This document shows positions 6,044 through 8,927 of a stretch of DNA of 8,927 nt, piece after piece; the stretch's first letter is position 1; each line of letters begins with the position of its first letter. A program made the position numbers and the translations under genes. This DNA is from CAZTHC01 sp964613425. GTDB taxonomy: Bacteria > Bacillota > Clostridia > TANB77 > CAG-508. The notes below the pieces were generated by a model. That model had not been told where the DNA came from. It was given only the letters and a program-made list of their open reading frames with translations, and did no database searches. The stretch spans positions 1-8,927 of the forward strand of contig CAZTHC010000045.1 in assembly GCA_964613425.1 (NCBI GenBank), written 5' to 3'.

Positions 6044-6050
6044 AGGAGGG
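6044..6050 (+). promoter_or_regulatory. Strong ribosome-binding site of the second Cys-rich gene
   Basis: AGGAGGG sits in the run AAAGGAGGGG, about seven bases before the ATG at 6057. It gives the second frame its own translation start, so it need not depend on the first. Confidence 0.85.
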
Positions 6051-6056
6051 GAAAAT

Positions 6057-6173
6057 ATGCAAGAATCTAGAGGTGGATGTGGCTTCGGTTTTGGAGACGA
6101 CTGTTGTTGGATTATAATCGTTTTAATATTAATATTCTGCTGCTGTGGTGGAAACGGAAGAGGATGCTGCTAA
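6057..6173 (+). CDS. Tiny Cys-rich membrane-type protein, copy 2 (38 aa)
   Basis: The 38-aa product starts MQESRGGCGFGFGDDCC, continues with a 10-residue hydrophobic core (WIIIVLILIF, 18-27), and ends CCCGGNGRGCC. Eight residues are Cys (8, 16, 17, 28, 29, 30, 37, 38) and ten are Gly. It aligns with the 32-aa upstream product: a CC pair before the core, a Trp at or near its start, Phe-Cys at its end, then Cys-Gly, Asn, Arg-Gly-Cys-Cys. The two are probably a tandem duplication with different N-termini. A strong ribosome-binding site and the hairpin just after the stop codon frame it as a real gene. The Gly-Phe-Gly segment before the core recalls small clostridial and bacillar spore or membrane peptides, but I do not recognise a defined family. 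Function unknown. Confidence 0.8.
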   Translation: MQESRGGCGFGFGDDCCWIIIVLILIFCCCGGNGRGCC

Positions 6174-6182
6174 TATATAAGC

Positions 6183-6215
6183 AAAAAAAGAAGTGAACTA
6201 AAAGTTCACTTCTTT
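6183..6215. terminator. Shared hairpin ending groEL and the Cys-rich pair
   Basis: A perfect 13-bp stem, AAAGAAGTGAACT (6187-6199) with its complement (6203-6215), has a 3-base loop. On the minus strand the T run is strong (seven T, 6189-6183) and begins 10 bases after the groEL stop codon. On the plus strand the stem ends in TTT followed by ATAATATATT, which is weaker. It is a classic terminator for groEL and a plausible one for the convergent small genes. Confidence 0.9.
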
Positions 6216-6225
6216 ATAATATATT

Positions 6226-7851
6226 CTAATACATATCTTGTGGTATTTGCTCATGTTCATGGCAATTACATTTGTTTTCTTTTTTCTCTGTTACTATGCT
6301 TTCTGTTGTAAGTATCATTGAAGCTATACTTGCTGCATTTTGTAAAGCTGAACGTGTTACTTTAGTTGGGTCTACTATTCCAGCATTTTTCATATCTACA
6401 TATTCTTCTTTTGCAGCATCAAATCCAATTCCTAACTTGCTAGATTTTACTTTTTCTAATATAACTGCTCCTTCTAATCCTGCATTAGTTGCAATTTGCT
6501 TTAAGGGTTCTTCTAATGATTTTAATATAATTTTTGCGCCTATTTTTTCTTCTTCTGGTAATTCTTTTAGAACTGCTTCAACATTTGAAATTACATCTAC
6601 TAATGCTGTTCCTCCACCTGCTACAATTCCCTCTTCAACAGCAGCTTTAGTTGCTGAAAGTGCATCTTCAATTCTTAATTTTTTCTCCTTCATTTCTACT
6701 TCTGTTGCTGCACCTACTTCTATTACTGCAACGCCACCAGCTATTTTGGCTAATCTTTCTTGTAACTTTTCTTTTTCGTATTCACTTTGTGTTTCCTCTA
6801 ATTGTGCCTTTATTTGTTTTACTCTTTTTTCTATAGTTTCTTTATCTCCTGCTCCATCAACTATTATAGTATTTTCTTTACCTATTTTTACTTGTCTAGC
6901 TTTTCCTAGTTGTTCTATTGTTGTTTCTTTTAAATCCAAACCTAAATCTGAAGTTATAACTTCTCCTCCTGTTAAAATTGCAATGTCTTCAAGCATTTCT
7001 TTTCTTTTATCTCCAAAGCCTGGTGCCTTAACAGCTACAACATTTAATACTCCTCTTAATTTATTTAGCACTAAAGTAGATAAAGCTTCACCTTCTATAT
7101 CATCTGCAATTATAACTAATTTACCAGATTGTTGCATTAAGCTTTCTAATAATGGTAATATTTCTTGAATACTTGATATTTTTTTATCTGTAATCAATAT
7201 GTATGGATTTTCCATTATTGCTTCCATTTTTTCAGTATCTGTTATCATATATGGAGAAACATACCCTTTATCAAATTGCATTCCTTCTACCACATCTAAT
7301 CCTGTTAACGCTGTTTTAGATTCTTCTATTGTTATTACTCCGTCTTTTGAAACCTTTTCCATTGCATCTGCAATTAAATTTCCTATTTCTTGATTATTTG
7401 CCGAAATGCTTGCAACTCTTGCAATATCTTCTTTTCCGTTAATTGGTGAACTTATGCTTTTCAAACCTTCTACTGCTTTTTCTACTGCCTTATCCATACC
7501 TCTTTTTATTGCCATTGGGTCCCCACCAGCTGCTACATTTTTTACACCCTCTCTTATCATTACTTGTGCTAAAAGAGTTGCTGTTGTTGTTCCATCTCCT
7601 GCAACATCATTTGTTTTTGTTGAAACCTCTTTTACTAATCTTGCACCTATATTTTCGTACGCATCTTCTAGTTCTATTTCTTTTGCAATTGTAACACCAT
7701 CGTTTGTTATTAATGGTGCTCCAAAACTCTTATCTAATACTACATTTCTCCCCTTTGGTCCTAATGTAACCTTTACTGTATCTGCTAATTTATTAACTCC
7801 ATCTAATATAGACTTTCTTGCGTCTTCACCGCTTTTAATTTCCTTTGCCAT
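6226..7851 (-). CDS. groEL: Chaperonin GroEL (60 kDa) with Cys/His-rich tail
   Basis: GroEL forms the double-ring ATP-driven folding chamber in the cytoplasm, capped by GroES. The 541-aa product is collinear with the family. The N-terminal equatorial segment includes LGPKGRNVVLD (30-40), the ATP-site D51 and GDGTTT (85-90). The intermediate and apical domains follow, with the second equatorial part carrying VGAATEVEMKEKKLRIEDAL (379-398; D396 matches the catalytic Asp398 of E. coli). The start has AAAGGAGAGG seven bases upstream, and the gene lies 32 bases after groES. The odd part is the C-terminus. Instead of the usual GGM repeats, residues 521-541 read TEKKENKCNCHEHEQIPQDM plus Tyr, with C528, C530, H531 and H533 close together. 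The stop is TAG and a terminator follows at once. Family assignment is certain; the meaning of the tail is open. Confidence 0.98.
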   Translation of the reverse strand: MAKEIKSGEDARKSILDGVNKLADTVKVTLGPKGRNVVLDKSFGAPLITNDGVTIAKEIELEDAYENIGARLVKEVSTKTNDVAGDGTTTATLLAQVMIREGVKNVAAGGDPMAIKRGMDKAVEKAVEGLKSISSPINGKEDIARVASISANNQEIGNLIADAMEKVSKDGVITIEESKTALTGLDVVEGMQFDKGYVSPYMITDTEKMEAIMENPYILITDKKISSIQEILPLLESLMQQSGKLVIIADDIEGEALSTLVLNKLRGVLNVVAVKAPGFGDKRKEMLEDIAILTGGEVITSDLGLDLKETTIEQLGKARQVKIGKENTIIVDGAGDKETIEKRVKQIKAQLEETQSEYEKEKLQERLAKIAGGVAVIEVGAATEVEMKEKKLRIEDALSATKAAVEEGIVAGGGTALVDVISNVEAVLKELPEEEKIGAKIILKSLEEPLKQIATNAGLEGAVILEKVKSSKLGIGFDAAKEEYVDMKNAGIVDPTKVTRSALQNAASIASMILTTESIVTEKKENKCNCHEHEQIPQDMY

Positions 7852-7883
7852 AAAAAATCCTCTCCTTTATATAAAATTAATAA

Positions 7884-8165
7884 TTATTCAACTATTGCTA
7901 AAATTTCATCTTGTTTTACAATTATATAATCTTCACCTTCATACTTTATTTCTGAACCACAATATTTACTAACAATTACTTTATTCCCTTTAGAAACATT
8001 CATTGTAACTTTTTTTCCATCTACTTCTCCACCTGGACCTACTTCAACTACTGTAGCTATTTGTGGTTTTTCTTTAGCCGAACTTGAAAGAATTATTCCA
8101 CTTTTTGTTGTTTCCTCACTTTCTAACATTTTAATTAAAACTCTGTCTGATAATGGTTTTATCAT
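7884..8165 (-). CDS. groES: Co-chaperonin GroES (10 kDa)
   Basis: GroES forms the seven-membered lid of the GroEL chamber. The 93-aa product is about family length. It opens with IKPLSDRVLIK, has the mobile loop with its hydrophobic GroEL-contact tripeptide (GIIL, 22-25), then the VVEVGPGG turn, and ends DYIIVKQDEILAIVE. The start is ATG with AAGGAGG eight bases upstream (8180-8174). It is the first gene of a two-gene operon with groEL, driven by a promoter overlapped by a CIRCE operator, so it should be heat- and stress-induced through loss of HrcA repression. Confidence 0.97.
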   Translation of the reverse strand: MIKPLSDRVLIKMLESEETTKSGIILSSSAKEKPQIATVVEVGPGGEVDGKKVTMNVSKGNKVIVSKYCGSEIKYEGEDYIIVKQDEILAIVE

Positions 8166-8192
8166 TTTAATTACCTCCTTATGTTTTTAATA

Positions 8193-8219
8193 TTAGCACT
8201 CTGTTTAAGTGACTGCTAA
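8193..8219. promoter_or_regulatory. CIRCE operator (HrcA binding site)
   Basis: The plus strand reads TTAGCACTC, nine bases, GACTGCTAA. The consensus is TTAGCACTC-N9-GAGTGCTAA, so 17 of 18 positions match, the sole change being C for G at 8213. It starts one base downstream of the groES -10 box and covers the expected transcript start, so bound HrcA would block initiation. hrcA itself is not in the window. Confidence 0.95.
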
Positions 8220-8220
8220 T

Positions 8221-8248
8221 ATTCTATACCTTTTTTATAAAAAGTCAA
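8221..8248 (-). promoter_or_regulatory. Promoter of groES-groEL
   Basis: -35 TTGACT (8248-8243, 5 of 6), a 16-base spacer and -10 TAGAAT (8226-8221, 5 of 6) form a good sigma-A promoter. The CIRCE operator begins one base past the -10, consistent with vegetative transcription under HrcA repression and no need for a separate heat-shock sigma factor. Confidence 0.85.
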
Positions 8249-8256
8249 TATATATT

Positions 8257-8290
8257 AAAAAAATAGTACAAGCATTTTGCTTGCACTATT
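8257..8290 (-). terminator. Intrinsic terminator of greA
   Basis: On the minus strand a 13-bp stem with one G-U pair (8290-8278 with 8274-8262, loop AAA) runs into seven T (8263-8257). It lies 30 bases past the greA stop codon and just before the groES -35 box, insulating the two units. Confidence 0.88.
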
Positions 8291-8319
8291 ATATATATTC
8301 GTATATCTTTAAAATAGAA

Positions 8320-8796
8320 CTATTTTGTTATTGATAAAATTTTGTATTTAACAACTCCTGCTGGCACATTTGCTTCAACAACTTCATTTTTCTTTGCACC
8401 TAATAAAGCAGAACCAATTGGTGATTCATTTGAAATTCTATTTTGTGTTAAATCTACTTCTGTTGAACCAACAATAGTATATTCAAGTTCTTCATCAAAC
8501 TCCATATCTAGAATTTTAACTTTATTTCCTACTTGAACTGTTTTTGTATCTATTTCAGATTCATCTATAATTCTAGCATATCTCAATTTATTCTCTAATT
8601 CTATTATTTTAATTTCATTAGCTGCTTGAGCATTTTTAGCTTCATCGTATTCAGAATTTTCAGACAAATCTCCAAATCCTAAAGCGACCTTAATACGCTC
8701 AGAAATTTCACTTCTTTTTTCTGTTTTTAAAAAATCTAATTCTTTCTCTAAATTATTATAACCATCTTGTGTTAATAAAACTTCTTTTTCTTCCAT
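8320..8796 (-). CDS. greA: Transcription elongation factor GreA
   Basis: GreA enters the secondary channel of backtracked RNA polymerase and stimulates cleavage of the extruded RNA 3' end so elongation can resume. The 158-aa product has normal length. The N-terminal coiled coil (about 8-75) carries the tip motif GFGDLSENSEYDEAK (40-54), with D43 and E46 at the positions of the catalytic-tip acids D41 and E44 of E. coli. The C-terminal FKBP-like domain (about 80-158) includes PIGSALLGAKKNEVVEANVPAG. The start is the ATG at 8796, preceded by AAGGAGG; an in-frame ATG 11 codons earlier would lie before the predicted transcript start. It is transcribed alone, with its own promoter and terminator. 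Confidence 0.96.
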   Translation of the reverse strand: MEEKEVLLTQDGYNNLEKELDFLKTEKRSEISERIKVALGFGDLSENSEYDEAKNAQAANEIKIIELENKLRYARIIDESEIDTKTVQVGNKVKILDMEFDEELEYTIVGSTEVDLTQNRISNESPIGSALLGAKKNEVVEANVPAGVVKYKILSITK

Positions 8797-8805
8797 ATTG
8801 CATTG

Positions 8806-8812
8806 CCTCCTT
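8806..8812 (-). promoter_or_regulatory. Ribosome-binding site deciding the greA start
   Basis: AAGGAGG lies nine bases upstream of the ATG at 8796-8794. The longer in-frame ATG at 8829 is on the far side of this site, has none of its own, and lies one base past the -10 box, so it should not be in the mRNA. Confidence 0.85.
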
Positions 8813-8830
8813 GCAAATTTATTGTTCATA

Positions 8831-8859
8831 ATCTTAGCTTATTTTTTTGAATTTGTCAA
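8831..8859 (-). promoter_or_regulatory. Promoter of greA
   Basis: A perfect -35 TTGACA (8859-8854), a 17-base spacer and -10 TAAGAT (8836-8831, 4 of 6) stand about 35 bases before the greA start. The expected transcript start is near 8824. Confidence 0.75.
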
Positions 8860-8899
8860 TAGATTTAGAGAATAATTAATTTTTCCTTTCTGTAAGTAT

Positions 8900-8927
8900 T
8901 TGACATTTTTTATAGAAAGCATTATAA
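8900..8927 (+). promoter_or_regulatory. Strong plus-strand promoter cut by the window edge
   Basis: TTGACA (8900-8905), exactly 17 bases, then TATAA at the last five bases (8923-8927). One more T outside the window would make a full consensus promoter. It is divergent from greA and should drive an unseen gene to the right. Confidence 0.65.

Noticed and set aside
6272..7168. Long plus-strand open frame (298 codons) opposite groEL
   Set aside because: It is a Ser/Phe/Pro-rich mirror frame of a highly conserved gene, with no ribosome-binding site or recognisable motifs.
7406..7972. Plus-strand open frame (188 codons) across the groEL start and groES end
   Set aside because: It is antisense to two certain genes and their ribosome-binding site; its composition is that expected of a mirror frame.
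8797..8829. Longer greA start adding 11 residues
   Set aside because: The ATG lies one base after the -10 box, ahead of the likely transcript start and of the AAGGAGG site.
1..8927. tRNA or rRNA genes, CRISPR arrays, insertion sequences, prophage or plasmid genes
   Set aside because: I looked for cloverleaf-like GC-rich blocks, spaced repeats, transposase motifs and terminal inverted repeats and saw none; the window is chromosomal housekeeping DNA.

Overview
This is a very AT-rich window from a low-GC Gram-positive bacterium, most likely an uncultured or gut-type member of the Clostridia. The evidence is DivIVA plus SepF, an endonuclease-type MutL followed by miaA, a CIRCE (HrcA) operator before groES-groEL, strong AGGAGG ribosome-binding sites and sigma-A style promoters. 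TGA is a stop (the HlyD-like gene ends with it) and Trp is read from TGG, so the code is the standard bacterial one. I cannot name genus or species.

Layout, left to right. 1-212 has no assignable gene. It holds one hairpin that fits the end of the sepF-divIVA unit and a second, nearly symmetric hairpin that may work in both directions. 213-1260 (minus strand) is a cell-division unit: promoter, sepF, a weak hairpin, divIVA. 1316-5746 (minus) is a tight mutL-miaA-hlyD-like operon with an extended -10 promoter at 5779-5784; its genes are 11-13 bases apart. 5899-6173 (plus strand) carries two tandem, very small Cys-rich membrane-type proteins (32 and 38 aa), each with a strong Shine-Dalgarno sequence. 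6187-6215 is a hairpin shared by that pair and by groEL, which converges on it. 6226-8248 (minus) is the HrcA-type groES-groEL operon. 8257-8859 (minus) is greA with its own promoter and terminator. At the right edge, 8900-8927, a near-consensus plus-strand promoter points out of the window.

How they fit together. Most of this is housekeeping: mismatch repair (MutL), tRNA i6A37 synthesis (MiaA), Z-ring anchoring (SepF), pole/septum marking (DivIVA), protein folding (GroES/GroEL) and rescue of backtracked RNA polymerase (GreA). The order mutL-miaA-(HlyD-like)-sepF-divIVA is a shortened form of a layout common in Clostridia; hfq and the yggS/yggT/S4-domain genes usually found there are absent.

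The least ordinary parts are the two Cys-rich micro-genes, which are homologous to each other and easily missed because of their size, and the tail of the neighbouring GroEL, where the usual Gly-Gly-Met repeats are replaced by a Cys/His-rich segment.
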